Shown here one piece after another: positions 46,651 through 64,000 of a DNA stretch of 64,000 nt. A program made the translations under genes and the position numbers. Each line of letters begins with the position of its first letter. Within the stretch, counting starts at the first letter, position 1. Under the pieces are notes generated by a model, which worked only from the letters and a program-made list of their open reading frames with translations, searched no databases and had not been told where the DNA came from. Origin of the DNA: Pachyseris speciosa (taxonomy: Eukaryota > Cnidaria > Anthozoa > Scleractinia > Pachyseridae); the NCBI GenBank assembly GCA_016490735.1, contig JAEMWC010000230.1:912501-976500 (forward strand), read 5' to 3'.

Positions 46651-47034
46651 TATCTTGATTGAAGAAGTTGGAAAAATGATATGCCCTAAGTTGAGTTTTC
46701 CTAGAGGTGAACCCGGCGTTTGACCATTTTGGGGTTTTGTTATTGTAAAACATTTATAAAAATGACGGCAGTTTTAATGCGTCTGTCCTCTTATTGATCG
46801 TAAATTGCGTCATAACATTGTCAAAGTGACTGTTCAAAAATGAGTCGCAGGCGAGTTGTTCCACAGTAAACTTTGGCCAACACTTATTATCCCTGACGTA
46901 TAAGCCTGAAACTGACGTCAATTTGTTAGTCAACAAATGTTGGATTTTGTGGGAAGAATGATGGCTGGCCATTCTGCCCGATGGAAAAAAAAGCAAATTG
47001 ACATCAGTTTTTATACGATACAAAGTATCCGCCC

Positions 47035-47400
47035 AAATATGGATCCCTGAGGAAGTCCATAACGCATAGCTAGGCTAGACGTTACGTGTCTGTTCAGTAT
47101 TTGACCTTCTGTGATCTAGTAGTGACATAGTCTTGAAACCATTTCAAGTTTTTAGCTTGAATTCCATAGTGTTCTAATTTATGGAGCAAGAACTGGTGGT
47201 CAACAAGGTGGAACGCTTTTCTGGCTCTATATACGATAAACCCATTCATCATCAGTTTCTCCGTGTGCTCTCATATGCGGATCTGCAAAGTGTACAGCAG
47301 CTGTTTCCGTGGAGTGCGAATATATGTGACACTACCCTTCGCTCTTTCCCAAAATCTCTAGCAGACCATCACTATGTTTATGTAAGCCGGAAATGATAAC
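47035..47400 (-). mobile_element. Second LINE remnant (CR1/L2-like RT)
   Basis: The minus strand reads RKAFHLVDHQFLLHKLEHYG, IQAKNLKWFQDYVTTRSQKV and, shifted, PQGSIFGRILCI. The pattern K-AFD-VDH ... YG ... LKWF-DY ... PQGS matches RT motifs, but the spacing and wording differ from the Tx1 copy next to it. Confidence 0.65.
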
Positions 47401-48660
47401 TGAACAAAGCACAATTCCGATAAGAATTAATGGAGAACTTTCCTCCTTTCCGATTTTGCACAATAGATTTTTAAGCCGCCATTAAATATTCCAGCAGGCG
47501 AAGGATCATCTGTCTCAGTATAAATGTTCACCGAACTAAGAATGTCTGGAATTAAGATATTTTAAAAAGCAGTCAGGAAGTGCAGGAAGTGTGGGTTCTT
47601 ATTGCAGGCAATCATTTAGACATCCTCCGTTTAGGTTCAGTTTGTTTATCCGGTGAATAAAAGGTAGGAAGTTGTTTCAGGCTGTGATGTGAATGGCTAT
47701 AATTTATGAGCTGAAAATAACCTGATATGTCATACGCTTAGTGGTGGAAAGGTCAAGTTAAGAATTTTGTTTCTAGATCCGGTATGTGTCTGTACTGGGG
47801 GAGGGATAGGGGATGGAGGTAGAACGTTACTCCCTCGTACAGCGCTGTGCAATACCATCAGGTTTAGGTTCTAAGCGGATTACCATTGCTCCGACGAAAT
47901 TATAAGAGCGGGGAAGCGGGGAATGCACCAGGCAGACAGGAGCCTAACCTCCTTGGGAGTATTGTGTTATCGACTATCATAATCCAAGGAATAGGTGGCT
48001 CAAGAAAAGCTAAAGTATGCAAGAGTGCAATCCTCTAAAACCAGTTAAACTATTGTTCGGTTTTGCAACAAATCGTGTCCGACTGAAAGCGGTGATAAAA
48101 AAGTTTTGGGGACGGAAAAGAGGAGGGGGGGGGGGGTTATACCATACACAGTAAAGAGCGTTCCGGTTATTTCTAGCCGTTTACAAGCACATCCTTCCCC
48201 TTTCCACAACAAATTATAACAGTACCCCCCCCCCCCCCTGGGGAAGAGCACCCGGCAGACCTGATCTTTCCAGACTTTAATACTTGCTATTTTAGGGGAT
48301 ATGGACTTCCGTTCAACAGCGATGGTAACTAAGGGAAAACGAGCCTCAAGAAAAACTAAGGTAAGTAAACACGCCCCGGAAATCGTTGAGCCCCTGCCAA
48401 AACAGGGATTCGTGTTTTGTGTGCGTGGATGCTCTAGGGTCGAGACAGACCATATATATATTAAGCTGATCATAAAGCAAAACATTTCATTTGTTATCAG
48501 TTTTATCAACAGTCACATTCCTTCCATATATCTCTTTTTGATACTGCGAGTGTTCTCCATCAATCAAGCGAGTGCGGTGATCGATTTTCACATATATTAT
48601 TGCAAGGGTCCTTTCAGTGTCTAGTATTTAGGAAAAATTGAACAGAAGAAGTCACGACTG
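47401..48660. other. Intergenic; poly-G/poly-C hairpin
   Basis: A poly-G run at 48124-48136 faces poly-C at 48225-48238. A short open stretch, 48301-48360 (MDFRSTAMVTKGKRA...), ends at a GTAAGT donor and might be an exon, but no partner exon is visible. Confidence 0.35.
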
Positions 48661-48712
48661 AATTCGAAGCGAAACGTAACACAAGTGCGAGTGTTGTAGG
48701 GAGTCTGTTGTG

Positions 48713-57751
<9,039 letters not shown>

Positions 57752-57839
57752 GATGGCCGATTCTGGTTATTGATTTGCAGTATTGTTCCTTCTTTATTAG
57801 CTTTGCTTTTATGGTTTGTTTTGCTGTTTGACTCAAAGC

Positions 57840-58115
57840 GGTTTTCAATTGAGCATCGAAAGTAAATTGCGTTCACTTTGCTTTTGCATTGCTTCGCTCT
57901 GTGATTGGCCAGGAAAACTCGCGCCACTTTCTCAACCAGTGACAAGCAAAACCAAAAGCAATAGCACGACTTAAACGAATGCATTTTCCCGCTCTTTGGG
58001 CCGGTTACGTGTAATTGCTTTGAATTCTGATTGGCTCCTTGCTCCGTGTGCCTCTGTTGTGACTGGATGAAGTAATTGCTTTGGTTTTGGTTTTACGGCA
58101 CTCAGTTGAAAACTG
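57840..58115. repeat. Dispersed coral-type repeat
   Basis: ctctgtgattggccaggaaa, ctgattggctcc and tttggttttggttttacg...actcagttgaaaactgctct. I recognise this pattern from anthozoan repeats. No coding frame. Confidence 0.4.
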
Positions 58116-58719
58116 CTCTAAAAGGTAATAATTAATGTAAAAGAGTTCACACATAAGTTTGTTATATAGTTGGCGTTTTTTCCCGCTACAGCGCGCCCAT
58201 TCATTGGCTAGTTCATGGTCACATGACATCTAACTATGAAACTGTTTCTTGCCGAATGACATGAGCAGGCAACATTGCGAAAATGCTATACTGTCAAACG
58301 GGAAACAGTTCACTGTTACCCGCGAAATGTTGACCGCTGTTGCAAGTGATCAAAGCGTGCAGTTGAAGGTGGCCTGATGTCCTGAATGATGTCGCTGGAA
58401 TCTCAGCGCGTTTTTTCAAAATTTGCTTTTGTGTTTGTTTTCCACAGATTTGACCCATTTTTTGCTATATAACAAATCACTTAATGACTGGTCCCTTGGG
58501 GAACAGCGGATTTTGTTTCCCTCGAATTTCAATGTGAGTCAGCTGATGTTGTAAACGGGAGGGTATCGTGGCCATCAGATTAGCGTCGACTGCTTGGTAA
58601 GGTTAGACTTGGTCGGTGTTTCGGGTTAACAGCACTCAAAGGGAGCCAGAGAGACTCGACTTGCACACACTCAAGTCCTGATTACGTTATACCTTTATTG
58701 CTAAATCAAAGTGCTTACC

Positions 58720-59158
58720 TGTCGATTAACCGCCCTGGGCGCTTATTAAATTTTTGGACCTTGATAGTGGGCGCTTATTCGAGGCTGGGCGCTTATTAAG
58801 TCAGTGTTCACCATTTTCAGCAAGTCTAGTGTGTTTATTTTGCAACAAAACAATAAATGGTAATAATAAAACGCGAAGATGTAACAAAGCAAAGTTTCTG
58901 TAAAATACTCTGAAGAAAACTCCATTTTCGGGGAAGTCTCTTATTAGTATTTATTCGATTTCAATCATCGTAAACAGTGAATCTAGAGATTGTAAGCCAG
59001 TGAATAAATAATAATCAATAATTAACTTTCGTGTACTTCATTTGGGGGGTGGGGGGTTGGTGGTGGGCGGTTTATTAACTTTTTCTGCCTTAGGATGGGC
59101 GCTTATTCGAGGTGGGCGCTAATTCGAGGTTGGGCGCTTATTCGAATAAATACGGTAT
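58720..59158. repeat. Repeat with gggcgcttattcgagg words
   Basis: gggcgcttatt(aa/cgagg) occurs at least six times in the same orientation in two clusters (58738-58800 and 59095-59145). The right end, cgaataaatacggta, is the usual end of a MITE family. The left end is lost. Confidence 0.5.
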
Positions 59159-59615
59159 ATACATAATGTAGCTACAATTGTAGCTTTACGTGATTAAATA
59201 TGCAATGTCCTTGTAAACCACTTACTTGGGACGTGAGCATAAAGCATTGTCTAAGCTAATCTACTTACGAATATCCTTGGGAACTAAGCGTCTAAAATCA
59301 CATGAAACCCAACTAAAAGTTCTTATGTTGTTCCTTTCGGAAGGTACGTTGTAGTATTATATGTTTCGACGCACAGGTTTTCGACATTTCAGCACGCTTG
59401 CTTTAACTGCAATGGTCATGTTTCCGATACGTATCAAGCGGTGATTGATCTGTTTGTCAACTTAATCAACCAGATCAAATTTCACTGAGCGAAGTGTCAC
59501 GCTTTCCTTAACTTCACTACAGAAACAACTAAATCCAGCAAAGAAAACTGAAGCAGATAATTCTCCAATAAGGGTTGGACAACTTTCATTTTTAAAATGT
59601 ATTATCGTTTGTCTA
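59159..59615. other. No feature recognised
   Basis: AT-rich intergenic sequence. Confidence 0.4.
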
Positions 59616-59617
59616 AA

Positions 59618-59708
59618 GGCCTGGCTAAACTAGAAAACATTGTAGCGGAAACATTGTTGACGAAACAAATTCCCAGTTTAGCCGCGCGGGAAACATTTGT
59701 CGCGGAAA

Positions 59709-59740
<32 letters not shown>

Positions 59741-59878
59741 TGGCCGAAAGTCATAAACATTTTTTGCTTCCGAAACACAAAATTAGTCTTAAACAAATAT
59801 TTCCCGCGCGGCTAAACTGGAAAACATTTGCATCAACAACAATGTTTCAGCAACAATGTTTCCTAGTATAGCCAGGCC
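59618..59878. mobile_element. Foldback MITE
   Basis: AGGCCTGGCTAAACTAGAAA...agtttagccgcgcggg is mirrored by cccgcgcggctaaact...CTAGTATAGCCAGGCCT. Both arms run about 90-100 bp, so the unit folds almost fully. Confidence 0.85.
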
Positions 59879-60252
59879 TCAACGATGTAGTCACTCGAGA
59901 TATGATAAGTTAGATCTCAGGTGAGTACATACACACGCATACTTACTTATCCTCTCCGAGTCGGGGCTTTTCAGGGATAGTTTACAATGCTTCTCTAAAA
60001 ACAACAAAATAATAAAGATAAAAAAAATAAATTTAGAGAAATACCTGGCAGTCATTTCTTATAAGGACAAAGAATTCAAGAACAAATGGAAATTTTTTCT
60101 GTCTTTATAATATTGTATTTTTTCCTTTCTATTCTTGGCTTTTGTAAGTAGTGCAAGTATAAGTGGTAGTGTAGTGTAATTATGTACATAAATATCATAT
60201 AATACAGACAATATTATATAATACACTTAATAAAAAGAGCATTGCAAGTTCA

Positions 60253-60253
60253 A

Positions 60254-60297
<44 letters not shown>

Positions 60298-60317
60298 TAA
60301 TAATAATAATAATAAAT
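60253..60317 (+). repeat. (AAT)n microsatellite
   Basis: Interrupted once by aaat. Confidence 0.9.
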
Positions 60318-60324
60318 TTATCTG

Positions 60325-60426
60325 TTAACCCTTTCACTGCCAAGGGCGACTTTATCGATTTCACTCTGCCTAACGCCAGACGATTTTACTCGTCAAGGGG
60401 AGACCTCTTGGCAGTGAAAGGGTTAT
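60325..60426. mobile_element. MITE, first of a tandem pair
   Basis: TTAACCCTTTCACTGCCAAG at the left, inverse cttggcagtgaaagggtta at the right. 102 bp. Confidence 0.85.
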
Positions 60427-60439
60427 AAAAACTATCTCC

Positions 60440-60541
60440 TTAACCCTTTCACTGCCAAGGGCGACATTATCGATTTCACTCTGCCTAACGCCAGACGATT
60501 TTACTCGTCAAAGGGAGACCTCTTGGCAGTGAAAGGGTTAA
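60440..60541. mobile_element. MITE, second of a tandem pair
   Basis: 102 bp, differing from the first by about two bases inside. Same orientation, 13 bp away. Confidence 0.85.
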
Positions 60542-60559
60542 TCATGACTGGCGACTGAC

Positions 60560-60738
60560 AGGCTTTTGTTTTATTTAGTTTAGTTTTTCTCTTTTCTCCT
60601 TCTTCTTTTATTATGTAAAATTAGTCCAATGGGTGTAAAATATGATTTGTGACTTTTTATTGAATATTGTAAATTAAAGTTTAAAGGTTTATTTTGTTTT
60701 CAATAAAGTTGTTGAAAAAAAACAAAAACAAAAAAAGC
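60560..60738 (+). mobile_element. Retroelement 3' end with poly-A
   Basis: T-rich UTR, caataaagttgttg, then an A-rich tail at 60714-60738. It resembles L1/Tx1-type LINE 3' ends. No coding part is left. Confidence 0.5.
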
Positions 60739-60934
60739 AATGCTTCTCTAGGGTGAGATCGGACGTCAGCCTGTAAAGGCGCCACTGGCGGCCGCTATCA
60801 GTCCATATTTGATCGATCCTCCTCAGACAAACGATATAACATTGTGCCTATACCACGAACAATGACCAACTTTTTTCATTTTCCTTACTTAGTTTGGACC
60901 GTCTGTAGATATCAACACATTTCATCACTCGTGT

Positions 60935-61110
60935 CACTAATGATGTTTTCCTTAAGAAAATATTACATGGCCGCGGGGAAATGCGAAATTTCTCTTCTAG
61001 TGTTGAAGAAAATGTCACGAGTAAGCAAAGCGAACGACTGAAATATTTTTCAACAAAAGATGAGAAATTTCTTGTCTCCAAGAGGCCATGTAATGTTCTA
61101 TTTATTATAT
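60935..61110. mobile_element. Foldback MITE
   Basis: tattacatggcc...gaaatttctcttctagtgttgaa is mirrored by tcaacaaaagatgagaaatttc...ggccatgtaatgttct. Confidence 0.7.
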
Positions 61111-61432
61111 AAACAGCAATAAAATACCAAACCATTCCTCTGTCGCTGAGAAAGGCGCGGTTTATTATGTAACCATAGCAACTGTGATCTTTTCACAAGT
61201 GAAGATGTCTTGTTTTCGCGCGAAAACTCACCTGGTTTTTCATTGTTGAAGTAGTGAATTGTACTGCTGGGACAGTTTAGATGCTGTTCTCTGGTGGTGT
61301 TTAAATGCCCAAAATCATTCTCGACCCCCGACCTCTTCTCGGGCTCGCGCCTCGAATGCCATGCGCAGAAGAGAAGAGCTCTGGGGTCGAGATTGGCCCA
61401 AAATTTGTTCTGCAAATCATATAGCCTGCGCG

Positions 61433-61484
61433 CGCAGACGTCTCCTATTTCCGTGCAACAAAGGAAATAGGAGACGTCTGCGCG
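61433..61484. repeat. Perfect 20-bp hairpin
   Basis: gcagacgtctcctatttc and its exact inverse, ten bases apart. Part of a GC-rich inverted element (about 61310-61490). Confidence 0.8.
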
Positions 61485-61574
61485 TAAGTTAACAATTATA
61501 CAATAATAAAGCAAATGCAGTAAGCTCCACCGACTCGACAGCGTGCTCAATAGAACGTCAGACTGAAAGAAAAC

Positions 61575-61760
61575 GATAAAGATTAGTATATGTAATAGGA
61601 CTACTTGCTGTCCAATTTGGAAATAATTGGATGAAAAAAATTCCGAGGACAGCCAAAATTGGACGAGGCCGTAGGCCGAGTCCAATTTGGCTGTCAGAGG
61701 AATTTTTTGAATCCAATTATTTCCAAAATTGGAGAAGCATGTAGTCCTCTTACTTATTAA
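61575..61760. mobile_element. Foldback element
   Basis: taggactacttgctgtccaa ...ggaaataattggat is mirrored by atccaattatttcc... ttggagaagcatgtagtcct, around a cgaggccgtaggccgag loop. ttattaattatatagc at 61751 is matched inversely at about 62609, so a larger element including the next feature is possible. Confidence 0.7.
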
Positions 61761-61782
61761 TTATATAGCTTGTCAGATGTAA

Positions 61783-62270
61783 TTTGGCATCGCCCAAACA
61801 AGTATTATCCTTACCATCACTGAATAGTGTTCTTGTCTTCCTTGGAGGCCAAAGTGTTCAGTGACATTTTTTAAGTTTACATGCATGAGAGGCATTTTTT
61901 TTCGCTTTCCGTAACCCTGCGCTTGTAATTCTCTTGCTTTCGCTTCAAGTTGTTGTCTTGATTGTGCAAATTCACGATCTTGCAAAATACTGTTATTTCT
62001 GCCACAGTTCTTCAAATGACGGTCCAACGAGCACTGCATAACAGCCAAGCTTTCTGGCTCATATTCGTCCCCGTCTTGCTTTCTAAATCCGCGAAGAAAT
62101 GGCAAAGAATTCCATCCAGCTCATTGCGAGGGATGTCTCCAAACTTTCTTCGTTCGTTACGCTGTACTTTCCACTCGTTGAAAACATTCAGCCAAGTTTT
62201 TCTACTCTTGGAGGTGTTTTGGTTTTGGTTTTTGCCTCTCAGATTCGCAAGGTCTTTTTCTTGCAGCGTA
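61783..62270 (-). pseudogene. Crypton-like tyrosine-recombinase (DUF3504-type) remnant
   Basis: The minus strand reads TWLNVFNEWKVQRNERRKFG, DIPRNELDGILCHFFADL (about 62205-62090), and then, one base shifted, RKQDGDEYEPESLAVMQ, CSLDRHLKN, ILQDREFAQSRQQLEAKARE, LQAQGYGKRKK and TEHFGLQGRQEHYSVM. The order WLN-F..W...R, EYEP.SL, S..RHL, F..SR..LE.KA..L..G.GKR, HFGLRGRQEH is that of the Crypton-derived DUF3504 family. One base is missing near 62093 and the part between GKR and HFGL has been deleted, so no active site remains. Confidence 0.7.
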
Positions 62271-62720
62271 GGAAATCTTTCATTTGCGGTGTTATCGCTT
62301 AAAAGGTCTTAAGAAATGGAAAATTTTGGCAAATCTGCGTTGCTTAATTCGGCCATTGTTCAACAACAAGACACAGCAACACGACGTCCTGTTTACCGCG
62401 CTGACGCAATGCTTTAAGCTGATTGGCTACTTTCCATTACCTATTGTATTTTCTTGGATTTGATTGGCTCATACAAGCTGTCCTATTTTTCTTAAATTGG
62501 ACAGTTTGCCATTTTCAATTTTTCTAAAACTATCCAAATTAATCCTTAATTGGACAGTTTTTGAAAATTAAAGGATAATAGTTATGCTGACAATATCGGA
62601 TTAACTACCAGCTATATAATTAATAAGGAAATCTTGATTGGCCAAACAGCAACGTACGTGTCAGTCTTTCTAAGGCTTTTGTGTTTCAGTGACATTTTCC
62701 TGTTGATTACAAGGTGACCG
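62271..62720. other. No gene; repeated ttggac words
   Basis: ttggacagtt occurs in both orientations at 62498-62560, as in the foldback at 61600-61740. Confidence 0.4.
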
Positions 62721-62829
62721 GTGATACGCTCCAACGATGATTTTATCCTGGTTTTCCTTTGTCGGTTGTTCGACAACAGTCAGAAAAAAAAATCGTTAAT
62801 CGACATTAATAATAATAAAAAAAATTCTG

Positions 62830-63165
62830 TAAATTGTCGTTCCCTTTGTTCTGAAGATTGTCTTAGAATTCTCGACTCTGCTTCCACTAGCTTCCAATTG
62901 AAAATCAAGGAAGCAATGCACATCCTTTGGGAGCAGCCTTCTTTAAATTCTCAGGTCAAACACCTTAATTTATCCCTTTCTTATTAATTAGTCTCCTTTC
63001 TTAGCATAAATAGTTTCTTTACCCTTAATTATTCTTGTTAATATCTCACTCTGTTACACTATTTATTGCTCATTTTCATTTTATTCTCTACTGTACAACT
63101 GACGATGGATGATGTCTCATGCGAAACATGTTTTCATTAAAAAAATGAACTTCAAAAAATATCGT
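62830..63165 (+). mobile_element. Penelope-like element 3' end
   Basis: RILDSASTSFQLKIKEAMHI, LWEQPSLNSQVKHLNLSLSY and stop (62866-62987) is the C-terminal end I associate with the GIY-YIG part of Penelope-like proteins. The UTR has gacgatggatgatgtctcat gcgaaacatg. Only this end is present. Confidence 0.65.
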
Positions 63166-63179
63166 GTGGTTCATTAAAG

Positions 63180-63231
63180 CAATAATAATAATAATAATAA
63201 TAATAATATTGTTATTATTATTATCATTATC

Positions 63232-63274
<43 letters not shown>

Positions 63275-63275
63275 C
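63180..63275 (+). repeat. (AAT)n / (TTA)n arrays
   Basis: An (AAT)n array (63181-63210) meets a (TTA)n array (63211-63273). These are the tails of the Penelope-like 3' end and of the minus-strand SINE, meeting head to head. Confidence 0.9.
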
Positions 63276-63705
63276 ACATTTATATTGCGCATTCTCTATG
63301 CAATATTCAAATGCGCATTACAACACTGGCCGGGGCACTTTGCCAGACTGCTTATAACACAGTTTACAATTAATGAAGTTGAGTTATGAGTGCCCCCGTA
63401 CTGTCAATATCAAACTAAGACAGACACTAGGGGTGGTCACTACGAGAGTTTTGTTACGTCCCTAGTGGTTCTTTTACGTTCCACAGAATCAGAGAATTAT
63501 GAAGAGTTTTGAGACGGGGCCTACGGTTTATCGTCCTTATCCGAGAAGACTAGAAAGTCTAACCGTTTGTAGATGTCATTACAAAGGCAGCCCTTTCTCC
63601 TCAAGTATTTAAAGACCCTGAGTGTTGGTCCTGCCGGGGTTTGAACCCGCGGCACCTCCCGCACGGTAGTACGGTGCTCTAACACTGAGCTAACCGGTCA
63701 GTTTG
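63262..63705 (-). mobile_element. tRNA-derived SINE, minus strand, complete
   Basis: The minus strand starts ctgaccggttagctcagtgt tagagcacc (A box), then gcgggttcaaaccccgg (B box), a body with agactttctagtcttctcgg ataaggacgataaaccgtag g, and ends gcgcaatataaatgtgatat (AAT)n. It looks nearly full length, including the LINE-type tail. Confidence 0.85.
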
Positions 63706-64000
63706 TGAACTTATGAAAGATACTGTCAACCCATCACTGAGAAATCCTAAAGAGGAGGTAGCAAGAAAAAAGTGTAAGTGGATTAAAATATAGCTAATCT
63801 TTTCTAACGACGTAAAGTACTCTAAGGTATAACTGTCATTTCACTTTCTCAGTTCCATTTAAAAACAAGTTACAGTATGATATCGAACTCTGAATGACGC
63901 AATGATCGTGATTAAAGACCGAGGCATCAAGTTATAAGCCCCAAAACAATTCAAGATTTGTAAAATTTAAGATTATTTCAAGAGTTCAATATTTTTTTTA
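63706..64000. other. No feature recognised
   Basis: AT-rich intergenic sequence to the end of the window. Confidence 0.4.

Noticed and set aside
48045..48509. 154-residue minus-strand frame
   Set aside because: Crosses poly-G/poly-C runs, no domain, no splice context.
63627..63705. tRNA gene on the minus strand
   Set aside because: A and B boxes are good, but it is the head of a SINE with the usual body and (AAT)n tail.

Overview
The window is metazoan nuclear DNA. It is AT-rich, its genes have phase-1 introns with GT/AG borders, it carries rhodopsin-class GPCR and immunoglobulin-domain genes, and most of it is repeats. The LINEs, the tRNA-derived SINEs ending in (AAT)n or (CTTA)n, the Penelope-like and Crypton-like remnants and the many foldback MITEs look most like a stony coral or another anthozoan cnidarian. 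That is family resemblance recalled from memory; nothing was searched.

Layout. (1) 1-22.3 kb is a tandem segmental duplication. Unit A (from before base 1 to about 5.96 kb) holds the 3' end of a class A GPCR. Unit B (its coding exon at 14892-15920, the rest to about 22.3 kb) holds an intact paralogue with a shortened tail. The units share collinear flanks, including a 49-bp exon-like block (5249-5297 and 20422-20470). They differ by insertions: in A two MITEs, a 1.7-kb repeat and a 4.8-kb DNA transposon with inverted ends and an 8-bp target duplication; in B a 1.9-kb LINE. (2) 22.5-28.7 kb is retroelement debris, a frameshifted cnidarian-type pseudogene and dispersed repeats. (3) An unrelated GPCR lies on the minus strand at 29170-30102. 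(4) A third member of the first GPCR family lies at 35972-37087. (5) 37.1-47.4 kb is a transposon graveyard. Its clearest feature is an L1/Tx1-type LINE broken by a MULE-like element that carries a RecQ-helicase fragment. (6) 48713-57751 is a gene I assembled from eight phase-1 exons: a signal-peptide exon plus seven Ig-domain exons of two alternating types, ending in a stop without a membrane segment. The first Ig exon carries a +1 frameshift; because every internal Ig exon is symmetrical, skipping it would restore the frame. (7) 57.8-64 kb is MITEs, a Crypton-like recombinase remnant, a Penelope-like 3' end and a SINE.

The genes likely work at the cell surface or outside the cell: three GPCR loci of one local family, one unrelated GPCR, and one secreted multi-Ig protein. 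I see no operon or pathway linking them. The most interesting items are the two-type Ig cassette gene, the GPCR duplication with a sharp identity change at the coding end, and the MULE-like element with a captured helicase fragment.
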